A program made the translations under genes and the position numbers. The notes under the pieces were generated by a model, which was not told where the DNA came from, did no database searches, and saw only the letters and a program-made list of their open reading frames with translations. Of a DNA stretch of 64,000 bases, positions 1 through 11,002 are shown piece by piece (the stretch's first letter is position 1; every line of letters begins with the position of its first letter). Source of the stretch: Botryosphaeria dothidea (lineage: Eukaryota; Ascomycota; Dothideomycetes; Botryosphaeriales; Botryosphaeriaceae); NCBI GenBank assembly GCA_011503125.2, contig WWBZ02000001.1, forward strand, positions 868,001 through 932,000. The letters are read 5' to 3'.

Positions 1-51
1 AGATCTCCCGAAGCACGTCATTCCGAGCGTTTTGGCTAAGATATTATACAG

Positions 52-1469
52 AACTTGGTTTGGTCCGGCTATGGTTTTGCGGGGCCCGAGACCTCGCACG
101 ATGTCCAGGTTTGCACGTACAACGGCGAGGATCACCTTTGTTTCATGCAAGGCAATCAGATGAAGGGATATGCCCGTGGCCATGGTCTGATCCTCGACAA
201 GTCTTACACCATCGTCAAGTCCGTCGAAGTCGGTGGCAGTGGCGTCCCGTCTGTGGATATGCACGAGTTCAACGTGATCGATGAGGGCAAGTCTGCGCTA
301 GTCACGGCCTACATGACTATCCCGTACGACTTGGCGGACTTTGGTATCACCACCGGTGTCGGATACCTCCAGGACGGTGTATTCCAGGAGGTTGAGATCG
401 AGACGGGCAAGATGCTCTTCGAGTGGCGCGCCATTGATCATGTGCCTTTGAACGCTTCTTACGTTCTGCCGAACGCGTCAGACACTTCTGGAACGGGTCT
501 TTCACCGAGCTCCCCATGGGATTGGTTGTATGTAACCCTTGTTATTCTACCACATGCAACTGAAGAAATGCTGACATTGGGTTCCACAGCCACATCAACT
601 CTATTGACAAGTCCTCATACTCCGATACCTATCTGATCTCCGCCCGCAGTGTCTCTTCACTCTACAACATCAACGCCACCGACGGCAGCATCATCTGGAC
701 TCTCAGCGCAGGAGGTCAATACACCGACTTCGACTGCACCAACTTCAACTTCTCCTACCAGCATGACGCTCGCTTTGTCTCCGAGAATGAGACTCACACG
801 ACGCTCTCGCTCTACGACAACGCCTCCAACGGCTTCAACAACACATCGCCTGAATCCTCGGCCATGGTCATCACACTCGACCACAGCACTGGCAAAGCGA
901 CGATGCAGACGCGCATCACGGCGCCGCCGCAGGCGGGTGGCATCCTGTCGAGCAGCCAGGGCAACACGCAGATGCTGCCCAACGGCAACTTCTTCAACGG
1001 CTGGGGCAACGTCGACGCGCTGTCGGAGCACACCGCCGACGGTACCCCGCTCCTCCTTGCCACCTGGGGCGCCTACCCGGTCATGAACTACCGTGCCTGG
1101 TCGTTCAACTGGACCGCCTCCCCCAAGACCCAACCCGCCCTGTACTCGTTCGCCCGCAACGCCAGCGCCCCGACGTCTGTTTTCGTTTCGTGGAACGGCG
1201 CGACGGAGGTGAAGTCGTGGAAGTTTTACGGCGGTGCGGAGAAGGGCAGTGTTGAGAATGTGCTGGGTGAGACGGACAAGACCGGCTTCGAGACGGCGTT
1301 TAGCGCCGATGGTTACAACGCGTGGGTCTCCGTCGAAGCGCTGGATGCGCAGGGTACGGTCCTGAGCAGGAGCGACCCGTGGAGGACGTTCGTGCCGAAT
1401 GCGGTGTATGCGGATAGCTGCGATGATGTTGCTTGTCCGGAGGCGACGGGCTATTCCAGCACTTCTTGA
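52..1469 (+). CDS. Arylsulfotransferase (ASST)-like protein, 5'-truncated by the window edge
   Basis: The 3' part of a gene resembling the fungal arylsulfotransferase family (Arylsulfotran_2 type, beta-propeller), many of which are secreted or membrane-anchored. The first visible exon starts at 52, after an acceptor tacag with a CTAAG branch site; the same frame has a TAA at 37-39, so the upstream bases are intron. Exon 52-527 joins 590-1469 (intron 528-589, GTATGT...CACAG, phase 2), giving 451 residues. Family-like segments include LVWSGYGF at the start, VDMHEFNVID, FEWRAIDHVP, SYQHDARFV and GGILSSSQGNTQMLPNGNFFNGWG, in which the His residues after VDM and YQ fit the catalytic His positions of the family. 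N-glycosylation sequons (NAS, NAT, NET, NNTS) fit a secreted protein. The substrate is unknown; sulfotransferase activity is inferred from family only. Upstream exons lie outside the window. Confidence 0.75.
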
Positions 1470-2047
1470 GGGATAATGAGGGGGGTTGCGGAGAGGGTGT
1501 ATGAAGGATTGGCTATCATGAGGGGTGACGAGAGGAACTTTTGGGTGGTGGGTTGGTTGGTGGTTGGGGTGGCTGCGATGGTTGGATGGCATTATGTGGG
1601 AGAGTTTTTGGTGGATGGATTCTATTCGTGTGTATACTTACGGAGTAGGACTTTTGGATTCTAGTCAGGGTTGGTGACGATGGATTGCGGTGGATGCTTT
1701 TGGTAATGGAGGGGATGAGGATAGCGTCCTGAAATATTTTGAATGCACAAGTATGATGCAGCACGGGAACCCGGTAGAAGATGGTAAAATATGTGAATTG
1801 GAAATGCCGAACGCCTTGCGCCACCGCTCTTAATGAATTGGCAAACCAAGGACCTGGCGTCCTAAAAAAAAAAAAAGACATCCCGGGTTCATAAATCGTG
1901 CTATAGAGTTCCATGGCCACTTCTTTTCGACCCAATCCCGATTCAAACATTGGGAAAATATACTAATGCAATGATTAGCGAACCACTTTGTATGCATCTT
2001 CTCCAACCGGACGTACGTTTCTTCCCACTCTTTTCTGATTACGCGCT
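1470..2047. other. Intergenic, convergent 3' ends
   Basis: The stretch lies between the ASST-like gene and the small minus-strand gene. It holds a poly-A run near 1862-1876 and no credible coding sequence. Short ORFs on both strands lack any recognisable family. Confidence 0.6.
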
Positions 2048-2308
2048 TCACCAGAACCTGGAGGCGAGGAAAGCCAGGAAGCTCATGCCGACCATGACGG
2101 TATCAGGGATCGCGCCGAAGGCGGCCACACTCTCGTCATCGGTCGTGTTATTGTTGCTGCCGCTGCTGCCCTTGGGCTTCTTGGGAGCCGGCTCGGGCGC
2201 GGCCTCTGGGATGGGGTCGGCGGCGACGAGGGGCGCGAGGACTTGCAGGATGAGGAGGAAGGCGAGGATGGCGGAGAGGGAGCGGGCGAGGAGGGCTATG
2301 GCGGCCAT
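2048..2308 (-). CDS. Small secreted or surface protein, 86 aa
   Basis: A single-exon ORF of unknown function. The N-terminus (about residues 1-30) is a strong hydrophobic signal-peptide-like segment rich in Ala and Leu, ending near APLVAAD. The middle is a Pro/Ala/Lys-rich, then Ser/Asn/Thr-rich linker (PEAAPEPAPKKPKGSSGSNNNTT). The last 18 residues are again hydrophobic (VMVGMSFLAFLASRFW), which could be a GPI-attachment signal or a tail anchor. Support for a real gene comes from its context: a TATAAA about 100 bp upstream and a CA-rich, ATG-free leader running into AAAACATGG, as in highly expressed fungal genes. No cysteines, so it is not a typical disulfide-rich effector. Function cannot be assigned. 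Confidence 0.6.
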   Translation of the reverse strand: MAAIALLARSLSAILAFLLILQVLAPLVAADPIPEAAPEPAPKKPKGSSGSNNNTTDDESVAAFGAIPDTVMVGMSFLAFLASRFW

Positions 2309-3227
2309 GTTTTCTTCCTTTTGTTTCTATAGCGTGTGTATGTGTGTGCAGAGCGGTTGTGGTGGAGAGTCGAGTGCTGAGGTTTCTTGTTTACTGGTTG
2401 CACAAAGATTTATAGGTGTATAAGATGACCGGGGTGTGCAATGACGCAGGCTGTGCAGCGCGGCTAGGGACTAGACTGGAAGGATTCTGGTCGCAAGCCA
2501 CTGGAGCGCGCTGGGCTAACACGCTTGTTTCCGGAGGTTTTTTCTTATTTGCTGGGTCCGGCAGCGGGGGCTTGGCGAATGGGCTGAGCAAGCTTCGTGC
2601 CGTGCAACAAGGGCACGATTGGCGGCATGGGAGCGGGTGGGGGCTGACACGGCGGTGTTTGTTGGACGAGCCGATCGTGGACTGACTGCAGTGGTCTTTC
2701 GCTATTGGGAATAGTGTTGCGAAGGGCCGACGAGCTGACCTGATTTGAACCAAACAAGCGGCATGGTCCTGCAGTAAGATCTGCCCGCGTCAGTTTAGAA
2801 AAATGGTGGTGATGCTTGGCCGGGGCGGGTGAAGATGTCTGGTGCTTGAGTGCAGCCTGTTTCCTTGCACTCTCTGCTGTCTCTGCTCCCCTCACACTCA
2901 ACTCCGTCTGACACGCTGATCGACTGCATCGCAACCCATCACCAAACGGGAGCAATGGATGAGCTGCAACACGCATCCGTCAAACATGTCCCGTGATGAA
3001 GAATCTCCAGTCTCGGCAGCTAAACGATAGGTATTGATTAAAGTGGGACAAGCTGCTGCTTTACCGCATCCCGCAAGCTCATGCTTTAAATTGCACCTGC
3101 TCTCCGCCCCTACATGCCCTGCATGACATTCCTGACCGCAATGTCCGAAAATTGAAGGATCTTGTTCAGAAGGAAAGAGAGAAGAAAAGAAAGAGCAAGG
3201 GAATCAGTCATCGCCACATCCATCACC
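2309..3227. other. Intergenic
   Basis: Apart from the promoter of the 86-aa gene, I see no supported gene here. Small ORFs on both strands are not protein-like. Confidence 0.5.
2409..2414 (-). promoter_or_regulatory. TATA box of the 86-aa secreted protein gene
   Basis: CTATAAATC on the minus strand, about 100 bp upstream of the ATG at 2308, followed by a CA-rich leader. Position and sequence fit a core promoter. Confidence 0.5.
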
Positions 3228-3978
3228 ATGCCAAACAACTTCCTCGCCACCTGGCTCCGCAAGAATCTGTCTGGAGCGAGCCAACAGGACCCCAACACAC
3301 CACAAAAAGGCCTGCCAGACCCTTGCCCTCGTCCCATTACCCCACCTGCTTGATCGTCCGCCGCGGATCCGAGATTCGACACCCGCCCCGCCGTCGCCGC
3401 CAGCCCCTTCTTCCAGCGCCTCCACGCCGAGCTCCGCCGCGCCATCCTCATCGAAGCCTTCGGCGCCCGAAGGAGTTTTGCTGGTTCGGGTGCGAGTGCC
3501 ACCGCGAGCCGCCGGGCGGCACGACGAGGCGCCTGCGGGGCCGGGTGGAGGAGGTGCGGGTTCCGCCGTGGATGGACGGGTGGATGGAGGGGAGCGCGGC
3601 GTGCTGCGAGGACTGGGCGGGCGGAGGGGAGGGGAGGTGCTGGGTCGGGTGCGCAGGCGCCACCGTGACGTTCGACGAGGAAGCTGCATGCAATATCGTG
3701 ACTTACGACACAGATCAGTGGGTCAGCTGGGATGACGCCGAGACGTTGAAGTTGAAGATCGATTTTGCGAATCAACGATGCCTGGGAGGGTGAGTGCTCC
3801 ATCCACGCTGCTGATGGATAAATCAATTACTGATCACTACTTCAGGACCATGGTGTGGGCAATCGATCTGGATGACGGGACACTTATTGATGCGTTGGGT
3901 GAAAACCTGGGACGAGACAAAGCAAGGACTTACAAGCCTTTTCCCGCAGCGGTGCCTGATTTTGGAACTGGAGGCTAG
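3228..3978 (+). pseudogene. Chimeric relic: DUF7730-like N-terminal part joined to a GH18 chitinase C-terminal tail
   Basis: Three pieces are visible. (a) From ATG 3228 the frame reads MPNNFLATWLRKNLSG, hits a TGA at 3351-3353, then continues in the same frame with SPFFQRLHAELRRAILIEAFG (about 3400-3465), the start of the fungal DUF7730-like domain. (b) About 3470 the match moves to another frame (KEFCWFGCECHREPPGG... GRCWVGC, to about 3655), resembling the middle of that family with the intervening part missing. (c) From about 3660 the same frame turns into the end of a class V GH18 chitinase (TVTFDEEAACN, YDTDQWVSWDDAETLK, then after intron 3790-3845 MVWAIDLDDGTLIDALG), ending at 3978. The catalytic DxxDxDxE region is absent, so no chitinase activity is expected. 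The GH18 tail keeps a good GTGAGT...TTCAG intron. I read this as a recombination relic. The GH18 tail is confident; the DUF7730 assignment rests on memory of the family. Confidence 0.6.
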
Positions 3979-4366
3979 GATGAACTCTGATTAAGATACC
4001 TGAAATTATCAGTAGAATTAGCTACATTTTTCGAAATAAGAGTGTCTTAAAATAGCCAGATGTTGTCAAGGAATGATACCATTTGCATGCTTGTCGGCTC
4101 GACTCTGTGTTGACAGATGGATGACATTTGTGTGCGGAGTAACTCTTCCATTCTCCAGAGGTCGAGATGAACTTGTTAGTAAATCCAACGTACAGATTGT
4201 CAAGGAACGGATGAGAGGACCGTCAAATTCACGTTATCAATGATGGCAAATCCGGCTTTCAAAGTAGAATAGGTGAAGGCCGATTGATTCTTAAAGGAGT
4301 AGATTGATTTATATGTTTACCGGTGGGTCTCTTGCTATTTCCCTTTATAAAGCCATGCTACATATC
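3979..4366. other. Intergenic
   Basis: An AT-richer stretch between the chimeric relic and the 3' end of the metalloprotease gene. No gene seen. Confidence 0.5.
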
Positions 4367-5538
4367 CTAATCATCACCTCCTGCGAGACAAGTGAAGCCT
4401 TGGAATACATCCATGAAAGAGGACCACATCGAATTAGTCCTGTCATTGAGCAATACCACATTCTGTATAGGATTCCAGTGAGCTTCGTAAAGTGATACCA
4501 GGCCCTGAATGTCCAGCGGGCTTGGATCCACATTGGGCGTGATTTTGCTGTCATCGGGCTTCTCCAGAATCGACAGGCGCTCATCAACGCTATTAACTAC
4601 GTCTCCCTTCGCACCGGTCCACTCGGGTACAGCATGATGCTGGCCCATTCCACATCATCCACACTAATTCCCATAGTATCCTTGTCTGGAACTCTTGCTT
4701 TGATGTCTGTGTAAGGTAGGTATTCCGCGGCGGAAAAGCCCCAATCGCCCGCCGAATTTCTGTTGATGCAAAGTTTGTAGATTTCGAATTCCTTGTCCTT
4801 CTCAGCGACCTTGATGCTCTTGCGAACGCTTTCAACCGCGTCCTCGTAGTCCTTGAGGTTCTGGCAATTGAAAGCGTCAGGGCTCCAAACTTCCCCCGTG
4901 TAAGTGTTGGCCATGGGCGATCCGGACCAGAACGCCGGATTCTGATGTTCATGCAGGAGTCCCCAAGCGTGACCGAGCTCGTGGGCATAGTTAGCCGCGA
5001 TGTTCAGCATACCAATGTCTTCGGCATCGCTAAGATTCATCACCGGGCCCTCGTCCTTCGGGTCATTGGCGTCGATTTCAGGCAAGGCTGGAGTGGTAGA
5101 CAGCCTACCTTTGTCGTTGTACTTGATCATCAGCATGTTCTTCGGGTTTGCGCCTCGGCACGCTGAGCCCTTGACCTCTTTGTAGCCAAAGGAGGGTGGA
5201 AGACCGGCATCCGCCCATTTTTGCTTTGCTTCGTCGAAAGCGTCGATCAGTTTCTCTCTCGTGGCATCACTCTCGAAACAATAAGTGATGGTTGAATCCG
5301 GCCAGAGCGCAGTCTTCATCGAGTCCGGATTGACGTTGTTCCACCTCTTTTGGAGCCGCTTTCCTGCGGAACTTGTGCTCGCTTCTTGCTGCGAAATATT
5401 CCCTGCGATGGAGGATTGATTCAGAAGGGACATTCGTGACTGGATATCATGTTTTGGCTCCCAACCTCGACTGCCTGCTTGCACAATTGCTGCAAGAATC
5501 GCAACGAGTAGGGCAAGGGCGGTTGCAAAGTGTACCAT
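4367..5538 (-). pseudogene. Astacin-like secreted zinc metalloprotease with a C-terminal frame break
   Basis: The frame from ATG 5538 encodes a signal peptide (residues 1-21, ending VQA), a propeptide-like segment with a KR pair near residue 64 and a metzincin core. The zinc site HELGHAWGLLHE is at residues 186-197 (HExxHxxGxxHE, astacin type), with a Met-turn SIMLY around Met302. Cysteines at about 87, 127, 224 and 257 could form disulfides. The frame stops at 4597, just after the Met-turn. The natural continuation (WTGAKGDVVNSVDERLSILEK, on to 4367) lies one frame over, and loss of a single base near 4622 explains the break. No GT...AG pair can bridge it. The catalytic core is intact, so a truncated product might fold, but the family usually continues past this point. 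Either a young pseudogene or a sequencing error. Confidence 0.7.
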
Positions 5539-6590
5539 CGTAAACTTCTCAAGTCAGCATTGATATCTGCAAAGGGCATTGACAGGCGCATACAGAGAAA
5601 TTTTCTCACGGACTACTTGATGAGAGACAATTGAGGCGGATGTTGTTTGCTGGATGCAGTTATCCGTGTCTTTCGGTAGCAAACCGTCACAACTAGTGGC
5701 CCCGGCCACACAGAACTATCTTCCAACGACTCTGCCACCATTCACAACTGCCGGGACCGACACTTTCCTTTTTCGAACTGTGGGTCCGAAGGATCAAATG
5801 TGGTTTTCAGGAACACGAAGAAGTTCCAGATCATCCGCAGGCAGAAGCGCCCTAACTACGCCGCAGTAGTGTGGCCCTTTCGTCCACGCGCTTCCACCTT
5901 TAGCCCCCAAAGCTCGACATATTATAGTGCGGCGAAGCATGCCTTGGCAGAATTTCTTGTCCAGACTATTATTCCCCGGCAGCGGGACGGTCCGACTCAT
6001 GCCGTATCGGCTGACAAGTAGACGATGCATTTCGGAGATGAGCTCGCAACCGCGGCCCCTGTCCGCTTCAGCCTCGAGAATTTCTTGAAATGGAAATTGC
6101 TTCTTCTCTATCAGCAGAGCCATATCCACGCCGCACATGATTCAAAAATCTCGCAGAAGTGGTATGTTCTATTCTGTTCTTGGCGCCTCATTCTGGCAAT
6201 CTTTCCGGAAAGGAAGTGACAGCAATGGCTTTCAGCATCCTGGGAATGGTTTTTCGGCACCACAAGTGTAGAATCACAACTCAATGTAACCTTTCTGCCT
6301 GTAGCGGGGAAACTTTTTGTCTTGTATCAGCTGGGGCCCATTATTCAGTGTTTGACGGATCCGAGACCGTATCTTCCGAGTCGAGACGCATCATCGGGTG
6401 GAGCACGAATCCAGACATCAACGATCTTGCTGAGAGAAAGCTCCCGACCGCGTTGCTGTTGATGTGACTTGTCCCAATCGCCCACACATCACTCCCTCCG
6501 GGATATCACTTACTACCCATTCGTTAAATGCTGAAGTACTCAGCGTGCACCCCAAAGCTACTGTGAGAGTTGAGGACTCCCACTGAAAGC
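5539..6590. other. Intergenic, divergent promoters
   Basis: About 1 kb between the divergent metalloprotease and SGNH-hydrolase genes. It presumably holds both promoters. Several 60-115 codon ORFs are present on both strands; none is protein-like. Confidence 0.5.
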
Positions 6591-8908
6591 ATGAGTCTTC
6601 TGTCTCTTCTTGTTTTCTCGGCATTTGCAAATGCCTATGTCATTCAGAACACTGTATTCAATGACACAACATATACCAGAAATGTCATCAAATCACCACT
6701 GCTCCGCAGAGATGATGAAGACCCGGCAGATTTCAGTTGGGTCAAACGCTGGGCCGCCGTGGGTGACAGCTACACCGCAGGCATTGGAGCAGGGAACCAG
6801 CTGGGCAAACCATACCACAAATATGGCGATTGGTTAGCAACCTTCAATCGTGAACACTTCAATGAGTATTGCTGACTTCTCCTTCTGTCAGGAAGTGCTC
6901 AAGGTACAACCTGGCATATCCGATGCTGGTAAATTATGCACTGGGGCCGGCTGCGAAAGACTTTCAGTATCTTGCATGCAGCGGTGCCCGGTCAGAAGGT
7001 ATCTACGAACAGGTCAATGACATGGAGGGAAATCTCAATCTGGTCATGTTAACAGCCGGTGGAAATTATCTTTGCTTGGTGAGTTCTTTTAAATCATTGC
7101 CCTATTCGACTCTTGTTCTTGAATAAGCATTATGGGGTCGCAAAGCTAACACGTGTTCACTTTTTTGTAGGCAGGAATCATCAAGAGCTGCGTCTTCGCA
7201 TAATGTGGAGAGGATGCATGTAAAGAGGTCCTCGACAAGGCACAAGAGAACATTGACACGATCCTCAAGCCCAATCTCAAGGAAATACTTGAGGCCTTGG
7301 ATGATAAGATGGCTGATGACAGCGTCGTGGTGTGTAACGGATACGCCGAATTCTTCAACGCGGAGAACGAGGACTGCGCCGACTCGAGTCTACAGGACTG
7401 GCACTACAGTTCTGCAAACATTGGGTGTGTGTTGGGTTCCACGCTCAGACCCACAGTTGCACGCCGCAAGAAATTCAACACCCTTGTGCAGCACATCAAT
7501 ACTGCCATTCAGGAAGTCATCGATGATGTGAAAAAGAATTCCAAGGTTAAGTATAAACTGGGATATTCCAATTGGGAGTAGGTGCCCCTTTCCTTGCTAC
7601 CATACATACCCTGACATATATTTTGAAGTCCGTGGCCGAGAAAGGTCGATGGCCAGATGTGCAGTCCAACCAGCGACGGACGTTATCCAGACCCCAAGCA
7701 AAAGAACATGCAATTTTTCAAGCCAGACGTATGTCAATATGCCGAATCGTCCCCAATTTGGTTTCCATGTTGACACGATTCTAGACGTACTGGGCACTGG
7801 GCGACCATGACGAGCTGAAAAGAAGACAGTTGAGCAGAGGCAAAGGAGGGAGCAAGGAGAACATCTACAACACTTTACTCTGGAAATCCTCCAACCCGGC
7901 AGCAGAAGCTGCTGGATGCAGGTGCGCCATCCCCGCCAGGCTGCCCTGGCGATAACAACGAGGCTACTAAGTGAGCATTTACAGACCTCAATTCGTTGAA
8001 CGGTTGCACTGACGTTTCCAGACTGATTGGCATGGGTCTACCAGACACCTTTGGCAGGAACTCCCATCCCAAAGAGCTTGTTCACCAGACCGTAGCTTCA
8101 TTCGCGCTGCAGACGCTGCTTGGACTCCGAGTTGAAGTCCTCGGGGTCGACTCACCTTCGTGCGAGCCCACCGAAGAGTTCACTTGCTGGCAGAAAGAGG
8201 GACGCAAAGGCTACGCCAACGCGGACAAGCTCAATGACAACTACAAAAAGTACTGTGATCAGGTCAAGCAGCCGGACCGGACCAAGAACTGGAGCGACGA
8301 GAAGTCGTACCAAGAGGGCACGCCGGATGAGCACTCATTCAAAATTCAGTTGAGCAATGGTGCTACTGACTTTGATAAGGACGAATGCCTTGATTATTTT
8401 GACAGGATTATCAACAGCTGTGATGGAAATGACCCAGAGAATCCCTTGAATTGGAAGTTCGGGGTAAGTCGGTTCGCGTTTTTTTGATAGCATGAAGATC
8501 AGTAATTGTTAACCCACGGTCCAGGGACGATACGTTAGAGGCAACTACGCGTACGAAGTCAATATCAAGCGCAAAAACCGTCCATGGCCAGCAATCAAGG
8601 ATACCTATGGCTCCTGCAAAGGCTGGTACAAGTTCCTGTACTCGGACTATACGATGTATGGTGCTGGTTGGTCAACATATGACAATGGACAACAGACCTT
8701 GTTGCCCAGTATCAAGGGGTGTCGTGGACTTGGAGTCACGAAGTGGAGCTTCAAGTACTTCGATGAGCCAGACGAGGACGGCATGGAGTGGAAGGTGACT
8801 TTCCGCACACCTATCTTGGTCAGGGCGCGTTGCTTCAACAATAACAAGGTTGCTTTCGCTTCGGGCGGGTTACAGATGGATGTGGTGGGAATGATGCATG
8901 ATAGATAG
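6591..8908 (+). pseudogene. SGNH/GDSL-type secreted hydrolase, disabled by a stop and a frameshift
   Basis: Seven exons can be followed: 6591-6832, 6892-7078, 7171-7577, 7629-7728, 7785-7970, 8022-8463 and 8525-8908. A signal peptide (MSLLSLLVFSAFANA) precedes block I of the SGNH fold (AAVGDSYTAGIG, catalytic Ser) and block III (TAGGNYLCL, where relatives usually have GGNDLCL). The His block (NSHPKELVHQ) is in the sixth exon. A conserved C-terminal domain with KEGRKGYANADKL, NSCDGNDPENPLNWKFG and NNNKVAFASGG follows. Two lesions break it: TAA at 7201-7203 in exon 3, directly before CGEDACKEVL, and a change of frame in exon 5 between about 7905 and 7921, where GAPSPPGCPGDNNEAT resumes one base over. 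The last residues (after 8865) may also be shifted. All six introns keep GT-AG ends, so the decay looks recent. Substrate unknown; the family covers esterases and lipases. Confidence 0.75.
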
Positions 8909-9125
8909 GCTGCCCGTCTTTCTTCACATAAGAATTGAAGTTTGACGCTGTACTCGAAATGTGGTGGACTTCCTTGTGAAGATGTTGAGTGGCGGTGCGC
9001 TGTGGCTAGTGCACGGGAACTTGTCCGCAACGCGTTCCGTCGCGTCTCCCCGACGCGCTCTTCTTCTCTCAACTCCACCTGCGGTGCCATTGAACAACAC
9101 ACCAACCTATCGACAATCGAAAGCC

Positions 9126-10171
9126 ATGGACGAGCCTATGATTGATGCGCAGGAAGTCGCGCAAGAGACACCTGCCGATGATGTCTTCCGAGCTCCTTCC
9201 ATCAAGACCGCCGAAATTCTGAAGGGCGCATCATACGCTCACTACTCAGCTATCCCGGAAACAATTGCCAATGATATGACCACCGAGTGCGTGCTGGGTG
9301 TGGACGAGGCAGGAAGAGGTCCTGTTCTCGGTAAGCCGGCTGCCAATCCCCAACTCATCGCCTTCTGACATGCGCAGGTCCCATGGTATACGCACTGCTC
9401 TACCTGCCCCTCTCCGCCCACCGCTCCCTACTCGCTGAGACGCACCACTTCGACGACTCAAAAGTCCTGACACCAGCCGTGCGCTCCGAGCTGATGGAGA
9501 AGCTCTGCACGCGCGACACGGACCTGTACAAATCGTGTGGCTGGGCGACCAAGGTCATGTCGGCGCTCGATATCTCGGCCGGCATGCTCAAGGCCAATGG
9601 CACCTACAACCTCAACGCCCAAGCCATGGACGCCACCATCGAGTTGATCAAGAGAGTCTTTGCGCAGGGCGTCAACGTCAAGGAGATCTACATCGACACC
9701 ATCGGCTCGCCCGCCGTCTACCAGAAGAAGCTCGAGCGTATCTTCCCTACCGTCCAGATTACCGTCGCGAAGAAGGCCGATTCGCTCTATCCCTGCGTCT
9801 CGGCTGCGTCTGTGTGCGCAAAGGTGACGAGAGATGCTGCGCTGGATGTTTGCTACGAGACGTATGCCTCGAGCGGCGATGAGACAGTGGCGGCAGACGG
9901 TTGGGGCTCTGGATACCCTTCCGATGCGCGGTGCTCGGGATGGCTGAAGCGGAACATGGATCCCGTTTTTGGTTGGGGGCCCGAATGCCGTTTCAGCTGG
10001 GGCACGGCGAAGGACATGCTAGAGGATAAGAAGAATGGAGTCAAGGTTGACTGGCCTGTGGACGAGGAGGACGGCCTGAACATATCTTCGTACTTCTCTG
10101 GCACTCAGGACGAGCAGGGAGACGAGCTGTCCAACTGGTTCGGCAAGCGCGTCACAGAAGAAGTCTTCTAA
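9126..10171 (+). CDS. RNH201: Ribonuclease H2 catalytic subunit A
   Basis: Cleaves RNA in RNA:DNA hybrids and single ribonucleotides embedded in DNA; the catalytic subunit of the nuclear RNase H2 complex. Exons 9126-9330 and 9378-10171 join through a 47-nt GTAAGC...GCAG intron placed inside the first catalytic motif, giving 332 aa. Visible motifs are VDEAGRGPVLGPMVY (first acidic pair, about residues 60-74), HHFDDSKVLT, IDTIGSPAVYQKKLE, KKADSLYPCVSAASVCAKVTRD (conserved Asp and the SAxxxAK signature) and WGSGYPSD. Start at 9126 because upstream in-frame ATGs (from 8961) only add unrelated low-complexity residues. It is oriented head-to-tail after the broken SGNH gene, with only about 215 bp between them. 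All expected catalytic residues appear present. Confidence 0.93.
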
Positions 10172-11002
10172 GAGAACGAGATTACTTCCGCATCATTGGC
10201 GACTTCAGACTCCTTACCTGCAGGCCTGATCGAGAATCACGAAGAGAGCATGTGGAAGACCGTCTAGCGCTAGGCATCCGCTCTTCCACGCAGCTTGGGC
10301 TCCGCCAACAGTGCCTTCAGGACTTCGACCACGCCTTTCTACAGCAGACCAGGTGGCATTGTGGCTCCGATCCTAAATCTGTACGAGCTCCACAAATGGC
10401 AACCTGCGCCACTGATCCTCCTGCAATCTACTCTAGAGCTCGTCATGCCACCCAAAAAAAGAAAATGGCCCAAGGGAAAAGGCTCTCACGTGTGGGATAA
10501 TCGAGTAAAGGACCATCAGATCATTACCCAGGACGTGGATGCAGGTAACCTGGCTTCTCAAATACCCACAGCAGTGAACTCTGCTGTGGATACGCTCCAT
10601 CATCCATTATCAGGGCTCCATCGTGTCTTTACTCAGCTTACTACTCTGTCGATTAGGAGAAGACCTTTTTTAATACGCTCTCTCCGGACACGACTGCGCG
10701 GAATTGGACTGCATTTCAGGCTCTGACCTTAAAAATATTCTCACGTTCATAGTCTATACTTGTGCTAGACAATTGAAATCAGATGGAAGCCGACGGACGT
10801 TGTTTCTCGGCCTTGCTTCACGTACTGGACCGGAAAATCAATATTCTGAAGCGATAATGATGTCGTTGCCATCCAATTCTCGTGCGTCTACTGTAAAATG
10901 CAGTTCTAAATCAAGGTATCAAGTCTAAGAAGCCGTCTTTGCCACCCACATCCGAATAAGGCAGAGTCATTTGGAAAAAGGAGACATGGAAAAGCCGGTC
11001 AT
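10172..11002. other. Intergenic, convergent
   Basis: Lies between the 3' ends of the RNase H2A gene and the thioesterase-like gene. ORFs of 80-143 codons near 10250-10730 have no recognisable domain; I see nothing else. Confidence 0.5.

Noticed and set aside
657..1592. 311-codon minus-strand ORF
   Set aside because: Antisense shadow of the ASST-like gene; Arg/Val-rich with no domain.
3110..3826. 238-codon minus-strand ORF
   Set aside because: Antisense of the chimeric relic; the plus strand has clear GH18 tail sequence.
10295..10726. 143-codon plus ORF between RNase H2A and the thioesterase-like gene
   Set aside because: Contains MPPKKRKWPKGKGSH but no family resemblance or splice context; probably 3' flank.
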